64,000 nt of DNA, taken from assembly GCF_009832745.1 (NCBI RefSeq), contig NZ_VRMJ01000033.1:422015-486014 (forward strand), given 5' to 3'. Origin of the DNA: Polaribacter septentrionalilitoris (lineage in GTDB: Bacteria > Bacteroidota > Bacteroidia > Flavobacteriales > Flavobacteriaceae). How positions within the stretch are numbered: the stretch's first letter is position 1; every line of letters starts with the position of its first letter. Position numbers and translations under genes: made by a program. Below, in pieces: positions 43,126 to 52,210 of this stretch. Below the pieces are notes generated by a model. That model had not been told where the DNA came from and did not search any database. It saw nothing but the letters and a program-made list of their open reading frames with translations.

Positions 43126-45348
43126 GTGAAATACACCAAAAAAATAGTTTTTATAGCAGTTGCTTTTGTCCTTTTGTACTCTTGTAGTTCCAGAAAAGAC
43201 ACTGTAATTAACAGAAATTGGCATTCGTTAAATACCAAGTTTAATGTCTTGTTTAACGGAAAACTATCTTTTGATAAAGGATTACAATCTATAAATGATC
43301 AATACAAAGACGATTGGTTTCAGCAATTACCAATTGAACCTATAGAGTTTACTGAAGATAAAATTGAAGTCCCAAAATTTAATAACTCAGGAATGGGAGC
43401 TGGTTTTGGAGGCAATGAAACCGAAGAAAAAAAAGCATCTACACCTTTTGGAATTGCAGAAGAAAAAGCCGTAAAAGCAATTCAAAAACACGGAATGAAC
43501 ATCAATGGTATTGAACGTAATAGTCAAATTGATGAAGCTTATTTATTATTAGGTAAATCACGTTATTACGAGCAACGTTTTATTCCTGCTATTGAGGCGT
43601 TCAACTACATTATTGCAAGTTATCCGTATGCAAGTTTAATTAATGAAACTAAGATTTGGAGAGCCAAAGCCAATATTAGAAATGATAATGAAGAATTGGC
43701 AATAGAATCTTTAAAGTTACTGTTAGAAATTCGTGATGGGTTAGAAGAAGATTTGCCAGAAGAAATTAAAGAACAAGCCCACACTGCTTTGGCAATGGCG
43801 TATGTAAAAACTGATAGTTTACAAAAAGTAAAAGAGCATTTAATTAAAGCCACAAAAACGTTAAACAATAAGAATCAAGGAGCAAGAAACTTGTTTGTTT
43901 TGGGGCAGATTTACGGTTCAGAAAACAAAAAGGATTCTGCATTGTATGTGTTTAACAAACTCATTAACTTTAAAAAAGCACCATATAAATACAAAATGCA
44001 CGCAAATATAGAGTTGGCTAAAAATTCTACAAACGATTCTACATCAGCAGCAATTTTGTTAAAAATGCAAGACCTAATAGAGGTAAGAGAAAATAGACCT
44101 TACTTAGATGAGTTGTATTTTCAAGTTGGGTATTTGTACGAAAACAAAGACAGCATCAATTTAGCAATTGATTATTATAATAAATCATTAAGAGCAGACG
44201 CAGGTGGTGATAAACAAAAAACATTCACTTACGAAAGATTAGGGAATCTAAAGTTTGAAAACTCAGAGTATTTGCTTGCAAGTTCTTATTATGATAGCCT
44301 TTTAACTGTAGCTAAAGATACCTTAAGTTTAAGAATAAGACGTATTAAACGTAAACGTAAAAACTTATCATCTTTGATTCAATTTGAAAACACCGTTACA
44401 CAAAACGATAGTATTATTAGAATTGCATCTATGTCTAAAGATGCGCAAAAACTATATTTTCAAAATTATATAGATAGCATCAAAAAAAGAGATGAAGAGT
44501 TGGCACAATTAAGGCTCAATCAACAAGCATTTGGCAATTCTTTTGGTGGCAGTTCATTACAAACAAATACTAAAGGAAAATGGTATTTCTACAATCCACA
44601 GTCCTTAAATTTTGGAAAAACCGAGTTTATTAAAGTTTGGGGAAATAGAAAATTAGAAGATGATTGGAGATGGTCTTCTAAATTAGATATTCGTAGCTCA
44701 AAAGATTCTACTCAAGTTGCTCAACAAAGTTCGCGATACGATTTGGCGAGTTATATTGAGAAAATCCCTACAGATCAAAAAGTAATTGATACCTTAAAGT
44801 TAGATAGAAATCAAGCTTTGTATGAGTTAGGTGTAATCTATAAAGAGCAATTTAAAGACCCCAAATTAGCAATTAAACGACTGGAGAGAGTGTCAAAGCT
44901 AAATTCTAAGAAAGAATTAATTTTACCTATTAACTGGCATTTATACCAAGCCTACCAAACTATTGGCGATAAAGTAGCATCAGAAAAACACAAAAATTTT
45001 ATTTTAACTAACTACTCAGATACCAAATTTGCACAGATTATTAAAAATCCAGGTAAACCAATTGAAGAAGAAGTTACTGTGAATGAAGTTGAAACCAAAT
45101 ACAAAGAAATTTACTATTTATACAAAGAAGATAAGTTCGAAGAAACCGTTGCAAAAATTGATGAAATTCTACCAACAATTCAGAATTCAAAATTAATTCC
45201 TAAATTTGAACTCTTAAAGGCTTATGCTATAGGTAAATATAAAGACCAAGAAACCTATAAAGTTGCAATGAATTTTGTAGCAGTAAGTTATGGAAATACT
45301 GAAGAAGGAAAGAAAGCAAAAGAGATAGTAAAACGATTAACTAAGTAA
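43126..45348 (+). CDS. type IX secretion/gliding TPR lipoprotein, PorW/SprE type
   Basis: A 740-residue lipoprotein from a GTG start (MKYTKKIVFIAV, lipobox LYSC at about Cys20). The block RNWHSLNTKFNVLFNG directly after the signal is the hallmark of PorW/SprE, and the rest is built of TPR-like helical repeats (for example YLLLGKSRYYEQRFIPAIEAF, ELGVIYKEQFKDPKLAI, WHLYQAYQTIGDKVASE). PorW/SprE is needed for type IX secretion and gliding in relatives, linking the periplasmic side of the motor to the outer-membrane parts. Bactofilin starts 1 bp after its stop and the ATP synthase cluster follows. A cargo protein with a type A sorting tail is at 57044. Confidence 0.9.
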   Translation: MKYTKKIVFIAVAFVLLYSCSSRKDTVINRNWHSLNTKFNVLFNGKLSFDKGLQSINDQYKDDWFQQLPIEPIEFTEDKIEVPKFNNSGMGAGFGGNETEEKKASTPFGIAEEKAVKAIQKHGMNINGIERNSQIDEAYLLLGKSRYYEQRFIPAIEAFNYIIASYPYASLINETKIWRAKANIRNDNEELAIESLKLLLEIRDGLEEDLPEEIKEQAHTALAMAYVKTDSLQKVKEHLIKATKTLNNKNQGARNLFVLGQIYGSENKKDSALYVFNKLINFKKAPYKYKMHANIELAKNSTNDSTSAAILLKMQDLIEVRENRPYLDELYFQVGYLYENKDSINLAIDYYNKSLRADAGGDKQKTFTYERLGNLKFENSEYLLASSYYDSLLTVAKDTLSLRIRRIKRKRKNLSSLIQFENTVTQNDSIIRIASMSKDAQKLYFQNYIDSIKKRDEELAQLRLNQQAFGNSFGGSSLQTNTKGKWYFYNPQSLNFGKTEFIKVWGNRKLEDDWRWSSKLDIRSSKDSTQVAQQSSRYDLASYIEKIPTDQKVIDTLKLDRNQALYELGVIYKEQFKDPKLAIKRLERVSKLNSKKELILPINWHLYQAYQTIGDKVASEKHKNFILTNYSDTKFAQIIKNPGKPIEEEVTVNEVETKYKEIYYLYKEDKFEETVAKIDEILPTIQNSKLIPKFELLKAYAIGKYKDQETYKVAMNFVAVSYGNTEEGKKAKEIVKRLTK

Positions 45349-45349
45349 A

Positions 45350-45763
45350 ATGTTCAGTAGTAAAGAAAATAAAAATCAAAAACCTAAAGTTATGGAAAGA
45401 AATGTTGTAGCTAAAAACACAACAATTGTAGGTGATATTAAATCTGATGGTGATTTTAGAATTGATGGAACTTTAGAAGGAACATTAATAACTAATGGAA
45501 GAGTTATTATTGGTGCAGAAGGACTAATTAAAGGAAAAGTAGAAGCTGCCAATGCAGATATTGAAGGGAAATTTTCTGGAGAATTATTTGTATCTAATAC
45601 CTTAACTATTAAAACAACTGCAGATATTTCTGGAGATGTTGTTATTGGAAAGCTATCTGTAGAACCAGGAGCATCTTTCAATGCAACCTGTGCAATGAAA
45701 GGCGCTATAAAAGAACTCAACTCATCTAATGAGCAAAAAAGACCCACAGAAAAAACCGCTTAA
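45350..45763 (+). CDS. bactofilin (polymer-forming cytoskeletal protein)
   Basis: A 137-residue protein whose core is the bactofilin right-handed beta-helix: NTTIVGDIKSDGDFRIDGTL, EGTLITNGRVIIGAEGLIKG, EAANADIEGKFSGELFVSNT and so on in repeats of about 17-18 residues, flanked by short polar tails. Bactofilins polymerise without nucleotide and serve as scaffolds for envelope or motility structures. It begins 1 bp after the PorW/SprE stop and overlaps the AtpZ gene by 35 bp, so it bridges secretion/gliding and ATP synthase genes; a scaffold role for the secretion machine is an inference from position. Confidence 0.93.
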   Translation: MFSSKENKNQKPKVMERNVVAKNTTIVGDIKSDGDFRIDGTLEGTLITNGRVIIGAEGLIKGKVEAANADIEGKFSGELFVSNTLTIKTTADISGDVVIGKLSVEPGASFNATCAMKGAIKELNSSNEQKRPTEKTA

Positions 45764-45947
45764 TAAAGCTTTACAACTTTCAGGAGCAGGTTTGCAAATG
45801 GGGTTAACCATTTATTTGGGTTTTTTATTAGGAAAATGGTTAGATCAAAAATTTGAAACCTCCTTTTTAACAGAAACTATTACGCTTATCGCCATTTTTT
45901 TAGCAATGTATTCGTTAATTAAACAAGCCAATAAAATTAATGATTAA
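45729..45947 (+). CDS. atpZ: AtpZ/AtpI-like ATP synthase accessory protein
   Basis: A 72-residue protein with a polar start (MSKKDPQKKPLNKALQLSG) and two membrane helices (about 19-37 with GLQMGLTIYLGFLLGKWLD, and 46-66), the layout of AtpZ/AtpI-type proteins that help c-ring assembly or Mg2+ supply. It overlaps the bactofilin end by 35 bp in another frame and overlaps the next gene by 8 bp, so the cluster is translationally coupled. Confidence 0.88.
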   Translation: MSKKDPQKKPLNKALQLSGAGLQMGLTIYLGFLLGKWLDQKFETSFLTETITLIAIFLAMYSLIKQANKIND

Positions 45948-46329
45948 AAGTATATTCGTATTTTCAGTTGTTTTCTTTTTTTTGTTTTTAATTAGCTTTT
46001 CAATACATGAATATTATATCGATAATCAAGAAATAATTTTACCATTTTCATTAAAGAAAGTGTACCTGTTTCACTTAGGGGTTTCACTACTTATTTGCAC
46101 CAATTTTTTACTACTTTCAACTGTTCATAAAATTTTTGAACAATTAGGTTTTATCTATTTAGGCACTATTGTATTAAAGTTGATTCTTTTTTCTTTAATC
46201 TTTTATAAATCAATATTTACGGAAGAAGAATTAACTTTTGCTGCAAGAATCTCTTTATTTATTCCTATGATTGTATTTTTATCAACAGAAGCCTTTTTTG
46301 TGGTTAAAATTTTGAATAAAAAACAATAA
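45940..46329 (+). CDS. small four-helix membrane protein (DUF6168-like)
   Basis: A 129-residue protein with four hydrophobic helices (about 4-22, 40-63, 71-91, 100-124) and charged ends. In place and size it matches the small protein (probably DUF6168) that lies between AtpZ and the a subunit in Flavobacteriaceae and may take the place of AtpI; I infer this from position. It starts 8 bp inside the AtpZ gene. Confidence 0.72.
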   Translation: MIKSIFVFSVVFFFLFLISFSIHEYYIDNQEIILPFSLKKVYLFHLGVSLLICTNFLLLSTVHKIFEQLGFIYLGTIVLKLILFSLIFYKSIFTEEELTFAARISLFIPMIVFLSTEAFFVVKILNKKQ

Positions 46330-46352
46330 GAATCAAATAGCTAAAAAAAAGG

Positions 46353-46383
46353 TTTGTGGTTTTGAATTAATGATTTACTTTTG
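46353..46383 (+). promoter_or_regulatory. promoter of the atpBEFHAG operon
   Basis: TTTG at 46353-46356, 19 bp, TACTTTTG at 46376-46383: a textbook Bacteroidota -33/-7 pair, 28 bases before the atpB start at 46412. It gives the ATP synthase genes their own promoter inside the PorW/bactofilin unit. Confidence 0.7.
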
Positions 46384-46411
46384 CACGGAATTTAGAAAGC
46401 GTATTTTTACA

Positions 46412-47542
46412 ATGAAGATTGCACAAAAAACAATCAAGTTTCTTTTAATAGCAGCAATTACCTTGTTTACTTCAGCAAGTTTTGCTTCAGGATCTGATAA
46501 AAAGCACGATAACCAAAATGATGGTGGGCGTGTAAATACGAAAGAAGAAGTAGAAGCTTACATTCTACATCACATTAAAGATTCTCACGATTTTTCTTTA
46601 TTTTCTTACACAAGTAATGGTGAAAGAAAACACGTTGGATTTCCATTACCAGTAATTTTGTGGACAAGTGAAGGTTTGGTAACTTTTATGTCTTCAGAGT
46701 TTCACCATAATGATGATGGGCATGTTATTGTAGAGAAAAACGGATTAAAATTCGCGAAAGTTCATTCTAAAATTTACGAACTTGATAATGGTGCTTCATC
46801 TATTAATTTTGATGAGACTCATCACCCAACAAACGCACACAAAACATTAGACTTTTCAATAACTAAAAGTGTTGTTGGTATCTTATTAATTGGATTATTG
46901 TTGTTATTCTGGTTTTCTAGATTGGCAAAACAATACAAAACAAAGAAAATTCCTACAGGATTTGCAAGAGTATTAGAGCCTTTAGTAATTTATGTTCGTG
47001 ATGAAATTGCAAGACCTAATATTGGTGACAAACACTACAGAAGATTTACAGGCTATTTATTAACGGTATTTTTCTTTATTTGGGTATTAAACCTAGCAGG
47101 TTTAACTCCATTAGGTTTTAACGTTACAGGACAATTAGCAGTCACAGGTTGTTTGGCAATTTTTACATTAATAATTTATACAGTAAGTGGTAATAAAGAT
47201 TATTGGATGCACATGATTTGGATGCCAGGTGTTCCAGTATTAATTCGTCCAGTTTTGGCAATCATAGAATTGGCTGGTGCGTTATTAATTAAACCATTTT
47301 CATTATTAGTACGTTTGTTCGCAAACATTTCAGCAGGTCATATTGTGGTAATGAGCTTAATTGCAATTATGTTTACACTTAAAGAATCTCTAGGGGTTGT
47401 AGGTGCAACAGGATTGTCTTTAGTATTATCATTTTTTATAACATTAATTGAGGTTTTAGTGGCTTTTTTACAGGCTTATATCTTTACAATGCTTTCAGCA
47501 TTATTTATTGGTATGGCAGTAGCAGAACACGAGCATCATTAA
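46412..47542 (+). CDS. atpB: F1Fo ATP synthase subunit a
   Basis: The ATG at 46412 (MKIAQKTIKFLLIAAITLFT) gives 376 residues and a proper signal peptide; the frame's earlier ATG at 46370 lies upstream of the -7 box and is rejected. After the signal comes a periplasmic His-rich domain of about 120 residues typical of Bacteroidota a subunits, then five or six membrane helices with the essential Arg in KPFSLLVRLFANISAGHIV and the Gln-containing last helix (EVLVAFLQAYIFTMLSALFI). It forms the proton half-channels against the c ring in the inner membrane. Confidence 0.95.
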   Translation: MKIAQKTIKFLLIAAITLFTSASFASGSDKKHDNQNDGGRVNTKEEVEAYILHHIKDSHDFSLFSYTSNGERKHVGFPLPVILWTSEGLVTFMSSEFHHNDDGHVIVEKNGLKFAKVHSKIYELDNGASSINFDETHHPTNAHKTLDFSITKSVVGILLIGLLLLFWFSRLAKQYKTKKIPTGFARVLEPLVIYVRDEIARPNIGDKHYRRFTGYLLTVFFFIWVLNLAGLTPLGFNVTGQLAVTGCLAIFTLIIYTVSGNKDYWMHMIWMPGVPVLIRPVLAIIELAGALLIKPFSLLVRLFANISAGHIVVMSLIAIMFTLKESLGVVGATGLSLVLSFFITLIEVLVAFLQAYIFTMLSALFIGMAVAEHEHH

Positions 47543-47557
47543 TACAAATTTGTTTAA

Positions 47558-47767
<210 letters not shown>

Positions 47768-47786
47768 TCCAAACAGAAACAAAAAA

Positions 47787-47823
47787 TAGCTTTCTGTAAC
47801 GGTTGGTTACAGAAGCTGTTTTT
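47787..47823 (+). terminator. hairpin with U tract between atpE and atpF
   Basis: AGCTTTCTGTAAC (47787-47799) pairs with GTTACAGAAGCT (47805-47816) with one bulged T, followed by GTTTTTT. It looks like an intrinsic terminator inside the operon, so it is probably a leaky attenuator or a 3' stabiliser of the atpBE message. Confidence 0.75.
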
Positions 47824-47863
47824 AATTAAACAAAAAGAAAAAAACATATAATTAGTTTATAGA

Positions 47864-48364
47864 ATGGAAACTTTATTAAACGATTTTTCACCGGGGTTAT
47901 TTGTAGTGTCTACAATTTTATTATTGGCCTTAATTGGTTTGATGGTGAAATTTGCATGGAAACCAATCTTAAATTCTTTAGAAGAAAGAGAATCTGGTAT
48001 TGAAGATGCATTAGCAGCTGCAGAAAATGCACGTAAAGAAATGCAAAACTTAACTGCTGATAATGAAAGATTAGCAAAAGAAGCAAGAGCAGAGCGTGAT
48101 GCAATGATGAAAGAAGCAAGAGATATTAGAGATAAAATGATTGCTGAAGCTAAAGATGATGCCAAAGAGGTAACAACTAAATTAATTGAAACTGCACAAG
48201 CTTCAATTCAGCAAGAAAAGCAAGCTGCATTAGCAGAAATTAAAAAGAATGTTGCAGAATTGTCTATTGGTATTGCAGAATCTGTAATTAAAAAAGAATT
48301 ATCAAATAAGAAAGATCAACTAGAATTAGTTGAAGGAATCTTAAAAGATGTTACTTTAAACTAA
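47864..48364 (+). CDS. atpF: F1Fo ATP synthase subunit b
   Basis: A 166-residue stator protein: one membrane helix near the N-terminus (FSPGLFVVSTILLLALIGLM, about 7-27) followed by a long charged coiled coil (residues 30-150, rich in Ala, Glu and Lys) that dimerises and binds delta. Length normal. It is 8 bp from atpH and separated from atpE by a hairpin. Confidence 0.95.
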   Translation: METLLNDFSPGLFVVSTILLLALIGLMVKFAWKPILNSLEERESGIEDALAAAENARKEMQNLTADNERLAKEARAERDAMMKEARDIRDKMIAEAKDDAKEVTTKLIETAQASIQQEKQAALAEIKKNVAELSIGIAESVIKKELSNKKDQLELVEGILKDVTLN

Positions 48365-48371
48365 CAAAAGC

Positions 48372-48929
48372 ATGAAAGACGCAAGAGCAGCATTACGTTA
48401 TGCAAAAGCAATCTTAAATCTTGCTAAAGATTCTAAAGAAGAAACTGCAGTAAATAACGATATGTTATTCATTGATAAAACAATTTCTGAAAATGACGAA
48501 TTTGAAGTAATGTTAAGAAGCCCTATTGTTAAAATTTCTGATAAAATAAATGTTTTAAATGCATTGTTTAAGGGGAAAGTAAACAATATTACTCTTGGCT
48601 TATTTCATTTATTGGAAGACAATAAAAGAATAGCAATGTTGCATGCTGTTGCAAAACAATATGCAATTATATATGACTTTGATAAGCATATGCAAGTTGC
48701 AAAAGTAACCACAGCTGTTCCATTGTCTAAAGAAATAGAAGCACAAGTTTTAGCTAAAATTGTTGCTTTAACAGGAGAAAAAGCAAATTTAGAAAACGAA
48801 GTAAATGAATCTATCTTAGGTGGGTTTGTTCTACGTGTAGGAGATGTCGAGTATGATGCAAGTATCTCTAATTATTTAAACGAATTGAAAAAGGAATTTG
48901 ACAACAGTCATTTTATTCCAAAAATTTAA
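48372..48929 (+). CDS. atpH: F1Fo ATP synthase subunit delta
   Basis: A 185-residue stator protein joining b to the top of F1. It has the usual N-terminal helical bundle (ARAALRYAKAILNLAKDSKE, FEVMLRSPIVKISDKI) and the C-terminal motif ESILGGFVLRVGDVEYDASI. Starts 8 bp after atpF, ends 21 bp before atpA. Confidence 0.95.
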   Translation: MKDARAALRYAKAILNLAKDSKEETAVNNDMLFIDKTISENDEFEVMLRSPIVKISDKINVLNALFKGKVNNITLGLFHLLEDNKRIAMLHAVAKQYAIIYDFDKHMQVAKVTTAVPLSKEIEAQVLAKIVALTGEKANLENEVNESILGGFVLRVGDVEYDASISNYLNELKKEFDNSHFIPKI

Positions 48930-48950
48930 TTATACATCAAATTATAAAAG

Positions 48951-50528
48951 ATGGCAAGTATTAAACCAGCTGAAGTATCAGCAATTTTAAAACAACAGTT
49001 AACAAATTTCGAGGCAAAAGCTACTTTAAACGAAGTAGGAACTGTTTTACAAGTAGGAGATGGAATTGCTCGTGTTTACGGTCTTTCTAATGTTCAATAT
49101 GGTGAATTAGTAGAATTCGAAAACGGATTAGAAGGTATTGTATTAAACTTAGAAGAAGACAATGCAGGTGTTGTATTATTAGGAGCTTCTACTTCTGTTA
49201 GAGAAGGTTCTACAGTAAAACGTACAGAACGTATTGCTTCTTTAAGAGCAGGTGAAGGAATTGTAGGTAGAGTTGTAGATACTTTAGGAAACCCAATAGA
49301 TGGTAAAGGACCAATTTCTGGTGAAACTTATGAAATGCCTTTAGAGCGTAGAGCTCCTGGGGTTATTTATAGAGAACCAGTAACAGAACCATTACAAACA
49401 GGTATTAAATCTATTGATGCAATGATTCCTGTAGGTAGAGGTCAACGTGAGTTGATTATTGGAGACCGTCAAACAGGTAAATCTACAGTTGCTATTGATA
49501 CCATCTTAAATCAAAAAGAATTTTACGATGCTGGTGAGCCAGTATATTGTATCTATGTAGCTATTGGTCAAAAAGCATCTACTGTTGCAGCTATTGCAAA
49601 CATGTTAGAAGAAAAAGGCGCTTTAGCATATACTACAATCGTAGCAGCAAATGCATCAGATCCTGCAGCAATGCAAGTATATGCACCATTTGCTGGAGCT
49701 GCAATTGGAGAATATTTTAGAGATTCTGGTAGACCAGCTTTAATTATTTATGATGATTTATCTAAACAAGCTGTTGCATACCGTGAAATTTCTTTATTAT
49801 TAAGAAGACCTCCAGGACGTGAGGCATATCCTGGTGATGTATTTTACTTACACTCAAGATTATTAGAGCGTGCTGCAAAAGTAATCAACGATGATAAGAT
49901 TGCAAGCGAAATGAATGACTTACCAGAGTCATTAAAACCTTTAGTAAAAGGTGGAGGTTCGTTAACTGCACTACCAATTATCGAAACACAAGCAGGTGAC
50001 GTATCAGCATATATTCCAACAAACGTAATTTCGATTACAGATGGACAAATTTTCTTAGATGGAGATTTATTTAACTCAGGTGTTCGTCCAGCAATTAACG
50101 TAGGTATTTCTGTATCTCGTGTTGGTGGTAACGCTCAGATTAAATCAATGAAAAAAGTATCTGGTACTTTAAAATTAGATCAAGCTCAGTTCCGTGAATT
50201 AGAAGCGTTTGCAAAGTTTGGTTCTGATTTAGATGCTGCTACAATGAGCGTTATTTCTAAAGGACAACGTAATGTTGAAATTTTAAAGCAAGCTCAAAAT
50301 GATCCTTACGCAGTAGAAGATCAAGTAGCAATTATCTATGCAGGTTCTAAGAACTTATTAAAAGATGTTCCAGTAGAGCAAGTAAAGAAATTCGAAAAAG
50401 ATTATATCGATTACTTAAACGCAAAACATAGAGATACTTTAGATGTATTGAAATCTGGTAAATTAACTCCAGAAGCAATTGCAGTATTAGAAGCAGCAGC
50501 TAAAGAAATTTCTACTCATTTTGCATAA
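48951..50528 (+). CDS. atpA: F1Fo ATP synthase subunit alpha
   Basis: A 525-residue F1 subunit with an N-terminal beta-barrel, Walker [10 protein letters not shown] (about 171-179), the alpha-type signature around [20 protein letters not shown] and [14 protein letters not shown]. It forms the non-catalytic nucleotide sites; its partner beta (atpD) and epsilon (atpC) are not in this window, which is usual for the split arrangement in this phylum. Confidence 0.97.
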   Translation: MASIKPAEVSAILKQQLTNFEAKATLNEVGTVLQVGDGIARVYGLSNVQYGELVEFENGLEGIVLNLEEDNAGVVLLGASTSVREGSTVKRTERIASLRAGEGIVGRVVDTLGNPIDGKGPISGETYEMPLERRAPGVIYREPVTEPLQTGIKSIDAMIPVGRGQRELIIGDRQTGKSTVAIDTILNQKEFYDAGEPVYCIYVAIGQKASTVAAIANMLEEKGALAYTTIVAANASDPAAMQVYAPFAGAAIGEYFRDSGRPALIIYDDLSKQAVAYREISLLLRRPPGREAYPGDVFYLHSRLLERAAKVINDDKIASEMNDLPESLKPLVKGGGSLTALPIIETQAGDVSAYIPTNVISITDGQIFLDGDLFNSGVRPAINVGISVSRVGGNAQIKSMKKVSGTLKLDQAQFRELEAFAKFGSDLDAATMSVISKGQRNVEILKQAQNDPYAVEDQVAIIYAGSKNLLKDVPVEQVKKFEKDYIDYLNAKHRDTLDVLKSGKLTPEAIAVLEAAAKEISTHFA

Positions 50529-50599
50529 AAATAGACGTTAGTTTATAGCTTTTAGACAGTACGACTAAAAACTAAAGACTAATAACTAACAACTAAAGT

Positions 50600-51466
50600 A
50601 TGGCAAACTTAAAAGAAATACGTAATAGAATTACCTCTATTAAATCAACAATGCAGATTACATCTGCCATGAAAATGGTGTCTGCTGCAAAGTTGAAAAA
50701 AGCACAAGATGCAATTACGGCAATGCGCCCTTATTCATCTAAACTAACTGAATTATTGCAAAATTTAAGTGCAACTTTAGATAGTGATGCTGGTGGAGTA
50801 TATTCTACACAAAGAGAGGTTTCTAAAGTTTTATTAGTAGTAGTAACTTCAAATAGAGGTTTGTGTGGTGGTTTTAATTCATCAATTACAAAAGAAGTTA
50901 TTAAAACTGTTAATGAAAAATACAGTAAAGTTGAAGTAGATTTATTTGCTATCGGTAAAAAAGGTGGTGATGTTCTATCAAAACAATTTAATATTTTAGA
51001 TTCTAGAAACGATATTTTTGACGATTTAACGTTTGATAATGTTGCTGCAATCGCAGATAAATTAATGAGTTTGTTTGCAGAAGGAACCTATGATAAAATT
51101 GAAGTTCTTTACAATCAGTTTAAAAATGCTGCTACTCAAATTCCTCAAGTAGAACAATTCTTACCAATTAAACCAATTGAAGGTGGAGATGAATCAGCAG
51201 TAAACTCTGATTATATCTTTGAACCATCTAAAGAAGAAATTGTAGAAGCTTTAATACCTAAGTCTTTAAAAACTCAGTTATATAAAGCTATAAGAGATAG
51301 TTTTGCCTCAGAACACGGAGCACGTATGACTGCAATGCACAAAGCAACAGACAATGCAACTGAATTAAGAGACGAATTATTATTAACCTATAACAAAGCA
51401 CGTCAAGCTGCAATTACTAACGAAATCTTAGAAATTGTTGGTGGTGCAGAGGCACTTAATAATTAG
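50600..51466 (+). CDS. atpG: F1Fo ATP synthase subunit gamma
   Basis: A 288-residue rotor subunit: N-terminal coiled coil (LKEIRNRITSIKSTMQITSA), VVVTSNRGLCGGFNSSI in the middle domain, and the conserved C-terminal helix SEHGARMTAMHKATDNA and NKARQAAITNEILEIVGGA. Its last codons (GCACTTAATAATTAG) are the start of a 33 bp sequence that is repeated after the gene. Last gene of the ATP synthase operon. Confidence 0.96.
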   Translation: MANLKEIRNRITSIKSTMQITSAMKMVSAAKLKKAQDAITAMRPYSSKLTELLQNLSATLDSDAGGVYSTQREVSKVLLVVVTSNRGLCGGFNSSITKEVIKTVNEKYSKVEVDLFAIGKKGGDVLSKQFNILDSRNDIFDDLTFDNVAAIADKLMSLFAEGTYDKIEVLYNQFKNAATQIPQVEQFLPIKPIEGGDESAVNSDYIFEPSKEEIVEALIPKSLKTQLYKAIRDSFASEHGARMTAMHKATDNATELRDELLLTYNKARQAAITNEILEIVGGAEALNN

Positions 51467-51529
51467 GCAAAGCCAAATTATTAAAAAGAAGCTTGTCACT
51501 TAATAATTAGGCAAAGCCAAATTATTAAA
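51453..51529. repeat. 33 bp palindromic sequence present twice after atpG
   Basis: Copies at 51453-51485 and 51497-51529 are identical (CACTTAATAATTAGGC, AAA, GCCAAATTATTAAA). Each folds as TTAATAATT-A-GGC / GCC-A-AATTATTAA. The first copy includes the atpG stop codon; the second repeats these last codons outside the gene. In copy 2 the stem is extended by CACTT/AAGTG. No U tract follows, so it looks like an mRNA 3' stabiliser or a duplicated element. Confidence 0.8.
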
Positions 51530-51564
51530 GTGAGCTGAAGCTTTGAATAATACATACATTTTAG

Positions 51565-51594
51565 AAAAGCGAACCAATTTGGTTCGCTTTTTTT
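51565..51594 (+). terminator. terminator of the ATP synthase operon
   Basis: AAAAGCGAACCAA (51565-51577) and TTGGTTCGCTTTT (51579-51591), then more T: a strong stem with U tract, directly before a sigma-54-like site. Confidence 0.88.
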
Positions 51595-51600
51595 ATATCT

Positions 51601-51616
51601 TGGCATATCATTTGAT
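51601..51616 (+). promoter_or_regulatory. sigma-54-like (-24/-12) promoter of a small lipoprotein gene
   Basis: TGGCATA, 4 bp, TTGAT: spacing as in the sigma-54 consensus TGGCACR-N4-TTGCW, with A in place of the -12 C. The gene starts 21 bases after it. The same arrangement lies before the next gene. Confidence 0.45.
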
Positions 51617-51636
51617 TTTATAAAAAAAAACATAAT

Positions 51637-52089
51637 ATGAACACAATGAAAATGTTATCTATATTAGCAATAGTTTTCACCTTTTTTCAGTGCGGAAGCT
51701 CAAAATTTGTAACTAATCCTCCATTTAAAATTAATTCTGCAGAATATAATACATGGGTTGGAGGTTTACCAGGTGTTAGCGGTATTAATGTAAAAATTAA
51801 ATTGAAAGAAAAATCTACTATCCAGTTTGATTCACTTTATTTTAAAATGCGTGTAACTAAGGTAGAAACTAAAAACTCTACTTTATTAATTGCCAATTAC
51901 AGCACTTCAAAAAAGAATCCTTCTGATATAATTTTAGATATAGACCCAAAAAAAGAACTAAAAAATCAAATTCCTAGACAACAAACAATTCCTTTTGAGT
52001 TAGAAGAAAACGAAGCAGTATTGAGTTATCAGTTTAAAGGAAAAACAAGATATATAAAAATTAAGGATATCAAAAAAAGCAAAAAATAG
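51637..52089 (+). CDS. small lipoprotein of unknown function
   Basis: A 150-residue protein with a lipoprotein signal (FTFFQCGSS, Cys19). The rest is predicted beta-rich with many Lys and Ser (IKLKEKSTIQFDSLYFKMRV, VLSYQFKGKTRYIKIKDIKK) and no recognised motif. I do not recognise the family beyond a resemblance to conserved flavobacterial lipoproteins. It has a sigma-54-like site before it and a hairpin after it, so it is expressed alone, possibly under the same activator as the next gene. Confidence 0.7.
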   Translation: MNTMKMLSILAIVFTFFQCGSSKFVTNPPFKINSAEYNTWVGGLPGVSGINVKIKLKEKSTIQFDSLYFKMRVTKVETKNSTLLIANYSTSKKNPSDIILDIDPKKELKNQIPRQQTIPFELEENEAVLSYQFKGKTRYIKIKDIKKSKK

Positions 52090-52128
52090 CTATTATCCTA
52101 AAAGTAGGTAAAGTTCTGAATATCAATT

Positions 52129-52157
52129 AAAAAACCATTCAATCAAGAGTGGTTTTT
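52129..52157 (+). terminator. terminator after the small lipoprotein gene
   Basis: AAAAACCA (52130-52137) pairs with TGGTTTTT (52150-52157) around a 12-base loop, with further T after it. Confidence 0.55.
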
Positions 52158-52162
52158 CTTTT

Positions 52163-52178
52163 TGGCACGCAATTTGAA
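52163..52178 (+). promoter_or_regulatory. sigma-54-like (-24/-12) promoter of the 310-residue lipoprotein gene
   Basis: TGGCACG, 4 bp, TTGAA. All fixed positions of TGGCACR-N4-TTGCW match but the C of the -12 GC. It is 33 bases before the ATG at 52211 and follows the preceding terminator at once. Confidence 0.5.
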
Positions 52179-52210
52179 TATTCATAAGCATAACCATAAA
52201 ACTAGAGCTT

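Noticed and set aside
45376..45747. Minus-strand frame of 123 codons across the bactofilin gene
   Set aside because: Antisense to a gene with a clear beta-helix repeat; no independent signal.
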